Assembly (NCBI RefSeq): GCF_010183535.1
Contig: NC_071332.1
Coordinates: forward strand, 8,246,001-8,310,000
Source of the DNA: Caenorhabditis remanei
Lineage: Eukaryota > Nematoda > Chromadorea > Rhabditida > Rhabditidae
Direction: 5' to 3'
DNA: 64,000 bases
This document shows positions 36,199 to 47,459 of this stretch, piece by piece. How positions within the stretch are numbered: position 1 is the first letter of the stretch; every line of letters starts with the position of its first letter. The position numbers and the translations under genes were made by a program. Below the pieces are notes generated by a model. It did not search any database, was not told where the DNA came from, and saw only the letters and a list, made by a program, of their open reading frames with translations.

Positions 36199-38498
36199 AG
36201 TTCAGTTTGCCATCAAGCTGTAATAAAAATGTTTAATCAATCATAAATATAAAGATAAAGCTTCTGAAACACGCTTGTAATAAGCTGAACAAGTGGATTC
36301 TCGCCAATTTTGGCCAAAAATGTGCCTTTGGCGAGAGAGCGCGTTTGCATTAATCTCACAAAATTAATTTTTCTTCAACTTTTCCTTTTTTTTCAGCATT
36401 TTACAAGCACGGTGATTTTTTCTGTACATTAAATTTGGGTTTCTCTTCCATATTTCTGCTTCTCGCTAGGTCACGACCCCGTGAGGGAAGTGCGCTCCGC
36501 CAGACAACGCAGTGTAATTTTCTCTGCCATAATTTTTAATCAGCTATATAAAAAAATAGAAATCGAAATTGAAAAAAAACGGCCTCATGAGATTAATTTT
36601 TTTCGATCTAGTTTTTGTAGAAAAAAATTGCTGCCGTTTTAAGGCCTCCTTCGTATAGAAAACGGGAGTTTGTTGAAGTGATTTTCGTCAGTGTTATTTT
36701 CTCTTCCACAAACTTTGAAGAGGTTTTTAAAAAAACTGAATCCATGAATTAAAAAAAACGCTTTCATGAAAATTTTTTTTTTCGATCTAGTTTTTGTAGA
36801 AAAAAATTGGGATAGTTTCCGATTCGTTTTCTTATAGAAAACGGGAGTTTGTTGAAATTAAAAATTCCTGATGGCCTAGTTTTTAAAATGACGATGGCCT
36901 AGATTTGAGAAAGCTCACGAAGAAGCACATCTTCTAATTTAATTAGGGAAATATCACGAATCGAGATGGAGTTATGGGTCAAGACATGTATCACAAGAAT
37001 GGAAATTTTGTACTGATTTCAAAATTTTATTCGAATTTTGCAGAACGATTCTGTGAAAAAAGTTATTCAGATTTTAGTGAGATTTCAGTACTGAAAATGG
37101 AAACTTTGAAGTCATGTAAGTCGTCCAGAGAGTGGATTCAGCGATATTGAAATGAACCATAGTATGTTTCAAACGACGGTGAGCATTTCCAGTCGTTTTA
37201 TAGAGAATTAAGGAGATTTTCAATCGGCAAGAAACAAGATCTGGAAGAAGCAAATCGAAAAGTGACGAGTCGAGAATAACGTTTTTTCTAAATTTCAGTG
37301 TCGGAAATGAAAAAAAACTGTCATTTGAAAGTGTATTGTGTATTTATTGTCACTTTTAATCGTGTTTTTACCTGTCTTTGATGACAACTTTGAACTTCAC
37401 TCAAAATATCATCGTCGCGAAGCAAATTTTCATAAAATCAGTTCAATTACATGAAAACACACCATTTGTAAGCTAAATAACTAAACTACACAAAAATTAT
37501 CAACTTTTCGTTCCTTTCAAACACTGGAACTTGCGAAAAAGTGTTATTCGCAATTCGTAACTTCCCAATTTGCTTCTTCCCGATCCAACATTCTTTCCGA
37601 TTTGTACGGTGTCTCTTGTGTGATTGTAAATGTTTCAAATAGGAGTTTACAACATTTTATTTATCAGATTATCTCCTAGATGCCTTGAAAAAGTTAGAAA
37701 CGAGGGAGATTGATCACTGGATTGCACTTTTTACGCTTCTCTTCGCCGGAAAACGGATCAATACAGTTGAAACGTCAAATTTTAGATGTTTTTCACTTGA
37801 AACTTTCTGGTTTGATAACATAAATACGTTTTTCGAGCAATTTTTGACTTATCTACCATGTTTTTGTTTCCAAACGAATACTTTTCATTAAACTTTCTCT
37901 GCACTTCACTGCAATTTATTAACCTCATTTTTCTGTGCCGCGGGGTTACATCCTTAGCCCCGCCCATTTTTCTGCGCACCATGGGGCGAAAAATTGTCAA
38001 CGGGAAATGTACACAAAAAATCACCGTGACAAGCAAAATTTTCTAAGAATTTCTAACAAAATAATTAATTATAATTTGCTATACCTATCAATTACATAAT
38101 ACTATTTAAAACAGCCGTGCGACCTTTTACGATTTCAAAATCTGGTCTTATTGCATTGATTGTAGAAAAACACATTCAAAAATATTGAAAGGAACATGAA
38201 AATGTAGAAATTCGACATGACACACCACATCCATTGAATCAAAAAATTAATAGACGTATCTGTGCAGCCTTATCAGTTTATCAATGCGCTCTCCCAAGGT
38301 GCACTTTGCTTTTTTCGTAATCAATATTCTCATCTTTTTACTCCACCTTTTAGATGTCGTCACTTTTCTTGTGAAAAATTACGAAGATGAGAACAACGCG
38401 AAAACATTCATTTATCACTGTCACTTTCGTTGCCCTTTGTGATTCAATTTGTGATGTTGTGACTCGAATTATTTCCAAATTACAGCCACATTCCAGTC
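36199..38498. other. Divergent intergenic region, aman-2 / enolase-phosphatase
   Basis: About 2.3 kb between divergently transcribed genes. It holds the two-copy repeat at 36571-36857 and T/A-rich sequence, and probably both promoters. Open frames at 37.7-38.0 kb have no domain and overlap on both strands. Confidence 0.5.
36571..36857 (+). repeat. Two-copy direct repeat, 179-base period
   Basis: Copy 1 (36571-36678) and copy 2 (36750-36857) share blocks in the same order and at a constant 179-base offset: CGATCTAGTTTTTGTAG followed by AAAAAAATTG (36604 and 36783), and TATAGAAAACGGGAGTTTG then TTGAA (36654 and 36833). The sequence between the blocks has diverged. I recognise no transposon ends. 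Confidence 0.8.
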
Positions 38499-39513
38499 AT
38501 GACAGCCACCACTACAACACAATTCAATGCGCTTCTATTAGATATTGAAGGCACTATTACCAGTATTTCCTTTGTCAAGGTTACTAATAATTTTATCGCT
38601 TTTTAAAATCTTTTTCATTCAAGTCTCTAAAGTGTTCTTATTTCAGGACGAGTTATTCCCTTACGCGTTCGAGAATGTTGGAAAATATCTGGAAGAGCAC
38701 TACCACAAACCGGCTACTCAAATAATTCTTGAAGATCTCCGACTCGTGGCCGAGCAACAAGCCCAAAATGATTTGGCCGTTGTGTTAGTTTTGTATCGAT
38801 TTGCACAGCTTTAATTGAATCTGCGCTACGTTTTAGGAGAATCCGTGAGCCGAAAAAAGAATGCATTGAAGATGTGACAAAAAATGTGCGACATTGGATC
38901 AAACGAGACAAGAAGGTAAATTGTGAATAAGTGGTTCAAACTGAAATATTGTTTTGTTCAGTTGACACCAATGAAGGCTCTCCAGGGACTAATTTGGGAG
39001 GAAGCATACCAGAAAGGAGAAGTCAAAGGACAGTGAGTGATGAATATTTATCAGTTCAGAATAAAGCATGGGTTTTTCAGTGTGTATCCCGATGTTCTCC
39101 CAATTCTCAAAATTGTTGAGAATAGAAAGATTCCCATCTACATTTATTCCTCTGGTTCTGTTCATGCACAGAAACTCTTGTTCGCAAATTCTGTTGAAGG
39201 AGATATGACGAAGGTGAGCTTACCGAAACTCGTATTTTTTTCGAGGCAACTTTCCCAATTTTAGATTCTATATGGCTACTTTGACACCAACATTGGTTTG
39301 AAAGGCGAGAGTGCTTCATATACAAAAATCAGTGCTGAGATCGGAGTGCCCGAGAAAGATATTCTTTTCTTGACTGACGTTGAAGCGGAAGCAGCTGCAG
39401 CGAACAAGGCGGGACTCCAGACACGATTGGTTATCCGTCCAGGCAACGCAAGTCTCACCCAAGAAGCTAAAAATGCGTATGGAACCATCGAATCATTGGA
39501 AGAAATTCTGTAA
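38499..39513 (+). CDS. Enolase-phosphatase E1 (methionine salvage)
   Basis: Six exons (38499-38579, 38647-38783, 38837-38915, 38962-39032, 39081-39213, 39265-39513) give 249 residues. This HAD-superfamily enzyme converts 2,3-diketo-5-methylthiopentyl-1-phosphate to the acireductone in the methionine salvage pathway, in the cytosol. HAD motif I reads LLLDIEGTITSISFV near residue 12 (nucleophile Asp, EGT replacing DGT as usual in this family), motif II is YIYSSGSVHAQK, and motif III-IV is DILFLTDVEAEAAAA. EGTITSISFVKDELFPYA is a strong family signature. C. elegans F58H1.3 is the ortholog I would expect. TTCCAG directly before the start is a likely trans-splice site. It is followed 174 bases later by another gene in the same direction. 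Confidence 0.92.
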
Positions 39514-39563
39514 AAGTTAAACATTTTCTCTTTGTAAACGCTGTTAGTTGAATATTCATGTTA

Positions 39564-39569
39564 AATAAA
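39564..39569 (+). terminator. Polyadenylation signal of enolase-phosphatase
   Basis: AATAAA about 50 bases after the stop codon, followed by T-rich sequence and then, about 115 bases later, the acceptor of the next gene. The spacing fits a nematode operon junction. Confidence 0.75.
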
Positions 39570-39687
39570 TCTTGCTTGTTTATTATATCGTTCCAATTTC
39601 CCTGAAATCATCCGAGTAATGAGTGGACTCCTAGATATATTTTGTTTGCTAAGATATGTGAAATTTTAATTTTAAAAAGCATTCAGA

Positions 39688-40535
39688 ATGATAACGCGGT
39701 ATCTTCTAACCATAAAGCATAACACGTTACATCGGGGGTTTTGTACATCCCGGCCGTCTTCCAATATTTTCGAAAAAGTCAAACATTTTTTACTCGCTGT
39801 AAGTTATTCCGTTGCTAGTACAAAAATAACATGAATATTTTTCAGGAAGAGCGAGAAAACTTCGATTCTGACAATATTCGAAAAGCACACAAGAAAGATG
39901 GAGTAGACGAAGAAAAGTGGACGTTAATTTACAGAGATATTGGTAAGAAATGTTTGATGCTTCTGATTTTTCAACACGGTCAATTTACAGGAGCTTCACG
40001 AACATTCTACATGACCGCTGCTTTTCTTCCTTGTTTCATCATAGGCTCCGCAGTCTTCGTAGTCGATATCAACACGAATAGCCCATCAAACCGGTTCGAT
40101 TTTGTGCAAAAATTAGTGAATGATGCAGAAGAGTTAGGATCTCTCGTTGTACTACCCTCAGTGGCTTTAGCTCTTGTCATCGTGTTCTTGGCTCGTGTCC
40201 AACAATTGCGGCTGATTAGGATATATCAAAACAAAACAAATACTGAAGAGTTCATGGCGATACGATCAAAATATATGATCACTCAGTTCAAGGTTTGTGC
40301 AAGAGATTATGCAAAAAACAAATTGTTATTATTACAGGAAACATTTCGGAGAGATGAGACGACCGGATTCTATTTTGCAGAAGACCAGACAGACGGTGCA
40401 CGTGTCGCTCTTCATTTTCTCTTCGGAAACATTCAGATCGGAAATCGAAAATTTATGATCATGGATGATATGTTTAGAGCAAATAATTATAGGTCTTACA
40501 TGTTAAATGAAACTAGTGTTCCTCCAAGGTTATAG
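39688..40535 (+). CDS. Mitochondrial two-helix membrane protein, TMEM186-like
   Basis: Four exons (39688-39798, 39846-39942, 39991-40292, 40338-40535) give 235 residues. The first exon has a basic, acid-free N-terminus ending RGFCTSRPSS, a good mitochondrial presequence. Then come WTLIYRDIGASRTFYMTA leading into one hydrophobic helix (about 85-102), a polar loop, and a second (about 130-147, VVLPSVALALVIVFLA) followed by LRLIRIYQNK. The pattern of an 'IYR' entry, two helices and a soluble beta-rich C-terminus resembles TMEM186, a complex I assembly factor, but I could not check this. The start follows CATTCAG with only one base between, a likely SL2 site in an operon with the upstream gene. 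Introns 2 and 3 are 48 and 45 bases and stop-free. AATAAA at 40537-40542 overlaps the 3' end closely. Confidence 0.7.
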
Positions 40536-41240
40536 AAATAAAGTGTTTTTTAGGTAATTTTGGATTACTTTTGGAACAGAAAACTCACAATCCGTTCGAG
40601 TTAAACTTGAGATTCAGAGAACCTCTCCTTCGAGTAACCTGTTGCCATCATCTTGTTTAGGATTACCAGGTGTATCTGATCTTCACTGCTTTCAAATCAT
40701 TAAGGTATGCATCCGTGCAGTTTGAAATGATTAATATTTTATTAAGTTCTTCTATTTTACTATTGAAAAAATCGAAAACATAAGAGAAATTTGAATTCAA
40801 AAAGTCCAAATACAGTAAAACAGTATGACACATTCTATTATCAGAATCATTGCTCTATTGGCTACAATTTAACGTCCAATCAACACAATCAATTGTTTAT
40901 TTCAAAAAAAGAGTTTGTTTTTGGTTTGGCAGAGAAAATGCAGACGAGAGAAAAATATAATTTGGGAGTTTGAGACACAGAAATACATAGAGATCAACTT
41001 GGAAATTAGTTTGTTCTGTTTTTTTCACAATTGAAACTTGCTATCAGTCATCCTTCTTTTGCTTTGATTTTTCAATCTTTGTAGCCCGTATCAACGAGAT
41101 TATAGAAACAATAAGAAGAACGAAGAGGAAGAGATTTTAGAAGTTTTGGCACTGGAGAAATAAATTAAAATATTATGCAGAGGGTTGCGACGAGATTCTG
41201 GAACTGAGTGGACGGGGGGGAGATGGAAAGAAATAAATGG

Positions 41241-41765
41241 TTATTGAACAAGGCAGTCGAAACATTCACATTGTGTTGCTGATGGTATTCGAAGTTTTCT
41301 GTTTCCTTCGGAGCATTTTAATTCGGTTTCGAGCTGAAATATTGGGAAATTGAAACGATGGGAAATGAATACTCTATTCGGCTCAATCTACTCAATTTTC
41401 TGATTGATTTTCTTCCCTGAATCGCTTACCATTTCCCATTCAACCATCCGACAACATTTGGCATGAACAGAATATTTTTTGGTTAACGGATTCGGGAATG
41501 TGAATGAAAAGCAGTGACCACTGCATCGATTGATTCGAATAATCATCAAATCACATCCCTCCTCATCTATCAATTCTTCACTTCCTGAAATTTAAAATAC
41601 AGTTTGACAGGTTTCATTGATAGTTTCAGTCAACTCACCAACTTTTTTACAGCTGTTATTTTTTGTAACACCTGCTGAACAGTACTGTAATAAGCAGGAA
41701 ATGACAACAAAAATACTGAATAACGAAATGAAACGTCGTCGTGCTCGTGCTTTGGAGCCCATCAT
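41241..41765 (-). CDS. flr-2: Cystine-knot hormone, glycoprotein hormone alpha2-like
   Basis: Three minus-strand exons (41765-41639, 41584-41430, 41333-41241) join in phase to 124 residues. After a basic start, residues about 11-31 form a signal peptide (FISLFSIFVVISCLLQYCSA). The mature chain shows the glycoprotein-hormone alpha / GPA2 knot: an early Cys (NNSCKKVG, also an N-glycosylation site NNS), EGCDLMIIRINRCSGHCFSF with the CxGxC-type centre, HAKCCRM, and the C-terminal CECFDC. In C. elegans, FLR-2 is the GPA2-type subunit mapped to chromosome V, so flr-2 is the likely identity, though I name it from memory of the family. TTTATTTCAG at 41783-41792 (minus) sits just upstream and may be a trans-splice site. 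Reading through the second donor would end the protein early and lose the last cysteines. Confidence 0.8.
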
Positions 41766-41792
41766 TTGAGGAGGTTTAGGCTGAAATAAATT

Positions 41793-44700
41793 GAAATTTG
41801 TCAGATTTTAATGACAAAAAATGAAATCTTGAGTAGACACTTATAAAGATCAAGTCCTCTTCTCCTTATTAACGTCATTTGATAAGGGGTTTTTTGCTCT
41901 ATTTCCGTGAAACAGATTATAGTTTTTTTGTAGGTCGAACCGGACGGAAAAGACAAGAAGATTAGGAAAGAAAGGTCTTCCGGGATGAGTGATTACTGTA
42001 GTATTTAGAGATGAGAACTCAATAATAAGGATACGTGAGAACATTCGAAGAGAAGAACAAGAAAAAGAAATAAGGAGAAGGGTGGGGATGACAAAGTAAT
42101 GGATATCGAGTTTCTGGGAGAAAATGAAGAAAACGAATAAGGAGAAGATGATGGAAATAGAAGATAGTTATCGGATGAGAATGAGCATTTTGAATGTTTT
42201 TTATATTTCCGTTGGGTTCTAGTTTTTTGGAACTGATTTTTGTTGTCTAGAAGTGAGTTTTCTGGTATGAAGCACTTATCTGGGAAACTGAGGTTACTCT
42301 TTACAGTTTTTAATAGAAATTTCAACTGAATCCAGTTTTCTATAAAAATTAACTCAGTCGATCTCGACCGTCTTGTTCCAACACTAGTCGCTAATCTAAC
42401 TAACCGAATGTACTGAAATTTCACGTATTCTATTTCAGATGATTTTCGGAAACTCATATGCATGTACCTGAACTTTCTGCGAACACGATCAGTGGAAAAC
42501 ACTCTTATTCCGAAATATAAATTGTCTGAAAACAGAGAAATGCTGTCTAGTGACCAGCAAAGCGCGCATTCTTTGATTGTGTACTATCCGAATATTGCTC
42601 CTGGTCTATCCAAATAGCGTAAACTGTTTTATGCTCGCGTAAGAAAATAATCAAAAATTAAAACAATAAAAAGCATAGGAATGCTAACAATTTCGAAAAA
42701 CTAATCAGCCGCACCCAACAAAAAAATTAGTGAAAAAAGTGGTTGGAATGCTCGGAAAACACTCGAATGCTATTCCAGTCCCACGGGTTCGAGGAGCAGA
42801 AGTGCAACAAAATCAGACAGGGGGTTTCTAATTACAAACAAATGGATTTTAAAAGATTGAGAACATTGGAACATGAGAAGATGGTGACTCAAAAAATGGA
42901 ATGAATAGAGTTAACTCTAGACTTGACTCCGACTGAAAACCACCCACTTCCCACGTTTCGACGAATAGAAATGGTCTCATTTCGTGGATGGAATCGGAGT
43001 CGAATTTCAGTCAAAACATCCATATTCAATATGATATGCACATATCCTCACAGTAAACGATCTCTCGTCCGTTCTTCTTCTTTTTTTTGAGAAGATGGAA
43101 GGACAAACACAGCAACGTATTCTGCTACGTCAGAGTGAAATGGGAAAAGATGACCATGGAAAATCGAAAAGAAGAAGAATGAAAGAATCGGAAAGAAAAC
43201 AGAAGAAGAGCAACGATATGATGAGATTGGAAGAGGACGCCCACCACTCGAGCCGTTGTTTCAAATGGTGCTTAACAGCCATTGCATCGCCCGAAATGGA
43301 TGAGGATAGCGTGAGAGAAGAAGCCAGAAGAAGAAGATGTTTCAAGAATAAACGGACCGGATATGCACTATGACGTGGAATTCAATTAAGAAAAATTGAA
43401 AGTTTGAACATTGAGAAGCTGGAAAGTGTACTGGATAGACCTATCTATTTCTCGAAACATAATAACGTTATGAGACAAAGAAGGCGGCTGCATCTATTCT
43501 GAATCACTAACGTATCACAAAAATATTTGTTTTTTTCTGATAAGGGAAATGAACTGGCATCTCCGAAAATAGGTTCTTTGCAAGATTTCATTCCATCACC
43601 TTACTAGTTCCTGTTTTCTGAGAATACTAAAAGTCTAGCTACTGAGAAATTGGAAAAGAATTGACTTTCTAGTTTTTAGAAGCTCCAAATTTTTAGGCGA
43701 AGCTGTAGCTTTCAATTCCTAAAATGAACAAACCACTCCCTGTCCTTTTATATGATCATTCATTGTTTATTCTAGATTTTGAATCAAGTTCAACTGGTGA
43801 TCTTATGATCAACAGGAACAAATCGTACTAATAAAAAAGAAGAAGTTTACATTTGAAAAAGGAACCGTGACTCAATGATGACGTGGTCGGATGAGTTCTA
43901 TTTTCGAATTTCTTACGCATCAGTGTGTCCTTTTAAAAGTGTCGGATGAACAATGTATGGGGGAGTTCCTGATGGGAAAGTGGTCAGTGAAGAGAGAAGA
44001 AGTGTGAGATAGTGAGAGTGGACGGGGACAAGTTCGATTCAATGATAAATATTGAAAAAATCTAGTTTTATTTTTCGTTTTCAAATTTTAGTTATTTATT
44101 CTCGAGAGTTGTCCGTTCATCCTTCCAAGTCAGTCAATCAACTACCGTAACCCACTTCCGAAAAAGAAAGAAAGAAAATACTCAAGCTATAAAATTTCTT
44201 AATCTGTTTCAACACACATCATATTCGAAATTGATGACTATAAAATACTGTCGTTTTGTTCTTTTCTTGCTTTATCTTTCTGATAAAATACATCAAATAA
44301 TGCTTCTTCGACTTGATTTTTATACATTTCTCAAAGTTAGATCACACATGACAGAAAAAATGTGTTTTTGTTAAGAAAAAACAAAAAACATTTGATAAAA
44401 GAAAACATTCAAGAATCCTGAATTTGGTCATTGAAACTAAAAATTGAAGAATTATGAATAAGACTAAAACAAAAGAGAAATGGAGAAGCGATGAGCTGCA
44501 AAAGACAATAGAATTGAGTGGACAACAACAAGAAAACAATAATTGAAAAGAACAATGAAATGACCATACGAAGGCCAAGAATAAACAATCAATTGTATAC
44601 AGAAATACTTTTTTTCCCCGACTCGATAGTACTCATTTAGTTGATGATGCTGAAAATGGAAGAGAAAAAGGCGGAGAGTGAGTCTAAAAATAGCGACAAC

Positions 44701-45924
44701 CGGTGGCCGCTTTACTCTTTGTCTTTCCTCTTCAATTTCTCATTTTCTCTTCAATTCATTCTTCTCTTTTTCAAATTATCAGTTTCTAAAAGGACTCAGC
44801 ATTTGCTCTTCTCTTTCTTATCAATTTTAAATTTCGCGGGGTTTCAGGTGTCGCCACGAAATGATCTGTTCGAAACGGTAGACGTCATCGAATTTTCCGA
44901 ATTGCTCGTTTTTCTAGAATACGATTTCGGGTAATAGGCGATAAATAAAAGTGAATTGAGTGATAAGTTGGCGGACTACGTGGTAGTAGTGAAAATTGAT
45001 GGGCGGAAAAACTTGAACTATCATCGAACTGTCAATCGGAAACACATTCACAAAAGACACTCGTGATTTACCCATTTCTTTACTGATTGGTAAGTATAAT
45101 TTGAGCTGAAAATCAAAACGAAAATGATAATGAATATGGATGTTTCATAATAAAGTGACACAATGAAACTGAAGTATGAAAGCAAAGAAAAAAGTAGATA
45201 CAGTATAAATGAACTGATCGAAAACATCAACACATGGTAGTAAAGTTAAGGAGAAGGAGACGAAGTACGTCTGGAATTCTCTGTCTTGGAGTGTTTTTTG
45301 TGTGGTTGTTTCAGCATTACAGAGAACAAGTTATTGGGAAATGATTTCAACTTTTTGTAAAAGTATGTCACATCGTAGATTGAGTACTACTAGTTATAAA
45401 GTAGGAATTACTATGCTCCTGTTGGATTTTCAGAGAAATGTGAGGCTAAACATAAATATCGTTTATCAAATATCAAGGGAATCATCTAGATTATTGGCAA
45501 GCAATTTCTTGGAAAGTGTATCTCTATAGGCTGGGTATTTATGAGAAACAAGGAATATTGATCTACGAATAAACTATAATAAGCCATCAGATCTGAAAAA
45601 GAATAATTCAAAATAGGGTCTTCGTTGGAAATCGTACCCCTGCTTCTACAGTAAGACGCTACGTGAAACCTGAAGAATCAGCAAAACATTTCAAATATCA
45701 AACGTAAATACGTTGGAAAACTGTGGAATTTCCGTAAATTTCGAAATTATTCGCGTGAACTTTTTATTTTTATTTTTGTTGGTTCCACGTGTTTGTTGTT
45801 TTTCTGTTCTCCCTCTATCAGACACGTTTACCACATATCATAACTTTAGCTTATCTTATTCCTTTTGTTTCACGACACCAACTTTATTACGACAGAGGCA
45901 AGACAATAAATAAGCTCATGCATC
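41793..45924. other. Long intergenic region without a supportable gene
   Basis: About 4.1 kb. The best open frame is 43095-43373 (+), 92 codons, basic and Lys/Arg-rich, with no domain and no partner exons. A minus-strand frame at 42502-42005 is long but has no recognisable content. It may hold regulatory sequence for the flanking divergent genes. Confidence 0.45.
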
Positions 45925-47396
45925 ATGCCAAGCGATGCAAATAATCAAAAAGCAAACGGGACGGCTCCTGAAGAGTAAGTAGTGGCTTTATACAAGCGGG
46001 TGGAGTACCTGGAATATGGTTTAGTCGCTCAGAATTCTATCAGACAGGAAATAATCTATGAATTTCCTTATAGTTGTTGAGTGAACGGCCGAACTTTGTT
46101 AGTTCTTTGCGTCAGTAATCAGTTTTATTATTGAGAATTAGGAAAGCATTTTCAATCTTTTGAGACCATAGATCTCTTTTCTCTCGGTTACATCATTTCA
46201 GTTCAAGAACTGAACCCAATTTTCCAAATTTCAGTATCAGGTGCTCTCCAAATGAATGCAGTGGAGTTGGTGAATGTGTTGTGTGGAATGCAGGAGAAAC
46301 AATCGAGTGGTACGAATGTTTGTGTGATCTCTGGCATACTGGACAAAATTGTGAATTGGAAGTTCCTCATCCAACTGTTGTCGCCGTCTCGAGCACATTT
46401 CTCGTTTGTTTCACTGTATTCTTCTGTTGGTATTCTTCTCATCGCTTCAGGTGATCTTTTTTTTGTTTTTGTTCCGCAAGGATGTTTTTCTGATTGGTGC
46501 AATCTCAAAGTATTTTAGCAACTTATATTACAGCTACTATACAGTTTAATCGCCTTTTTATTTTTCTTCCTCCTTTAATAATAATAATTTATTCATCCTT
46601 TTTGTGGCGCGAAAGAAAAAAAAGAACCGGGCGAAAATTACAATAACATACAACAAGACTTTAAATCTTCTGTTTTTAGTTCCGAACCACAGTAATTGTA
46701 AAGTTGTAGAGTCCCAAATATGTCTCTCAAACTACGCTGCGGTTTTCAAAGTTATTCAAATGACGAAACTTTTTTTGCTATAAAATCAAGTGTTTTATTT
46801 TCAGCAAGAAGAAGATCCACCTGCCTCAATACCGTATTCGATTTGCTGATTACCTTCATCAAACTCAAAAATACGACAAGTTCTGGCTGAAAAGTCGTGT
46901 GGAAGACGAAGCTAAAAGAACTGGAAAAGCTAGAGAAGTCCCAGAAGAAGAACCAAAAAAGAAGAAGAAGAAGAAGGGTGACAAAAAGAAAAAGAGCAAG
47001 CACACGGATAAGAAAAAGAAAGAGAAATCAGTGACACCACCAGCACAACCAATAAGAACACCCGCAGAGGAGAAAATGGAACAAACGAGGCAACTGGAGG
47101 CGGCAATAGAACGGATTCAAAGGAATCACGAAACCAGTAACAAAATAAGAAAAAGAGAGAAAGTTGAAATGGAGGTAGAAGAAGATGAAGGTAGAACTGT
47201 ATCTGTTGCAAACAGTACGGGACCTCTCACATTGACTGGTGCAACTTCGGCAACTTCAACTAACTTAGTGCCTATAGATGTGGGAGATGATCACAGGAAA
47301 AAGTTGATAAAAAAGAAAAGAGAAAAGAAGGCTAGAGAAGAAGAAGAGTTAAGAGAGGCAGAGGAGAATATGAAGAAGAAGGGAATGAAGAAGTAA
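45925..47396 (+). CDS. EGF-like single-pass membrane protein, Lys-rich tail
   Basis: Three exons (45925-45974, 46202-46450, 46805-47396) give 296 residues. An EGF-like domain at about 31-67 has six cysteines (31, 36, 42, 56, 58, 67; CSPNECSGVGEC ... CLCDLWHTGQNC). A transmembrane helix follows at about 75-95 (VVAVSSTFLVCFTVFFCWY), then HRFSKKK and a long, highly charged cytoplasmic part with a Lys-rich block (EEPKKKKKKKGDKKKKSKH) and a Glu/Arg coiled-coil-like end. There is no N-terminal signal peptide, so the TM would have to act as a reverse signal-anchor. Exon 2 has a second good acceptor 33 bases in (46234), which keeps frame and removes 11 residues before the EGF domain. I do not recognise the family. 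AATAAA lies at 47434-47439. Confidence 0.75.
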
Positions 47397-47433
47397 TTTT
47401 TGATTTTATTGACTGATTCTTCGTTTATTCGTA

Positions 47434-47439
47434 AATAAA
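47434..47439 (+). terminator. Polyadenylation signal of the EGF-like gene
   Basis: AATAAA 38 bases after the stop codon, followed by a T-run, a normal nematode 3' end. Confidence 0.75.
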
Positions 47440-47459
47440 CTGTACTTGTTTGGTTTTTT

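Noticed and set aside
43095..43373. 92-codon basic open frame on the + strand
   Set aside because: Composition is dominated by GAA/AAG-type purine runs common in this region; no domain, no splice partners, and an overlapping frame on the other strand.
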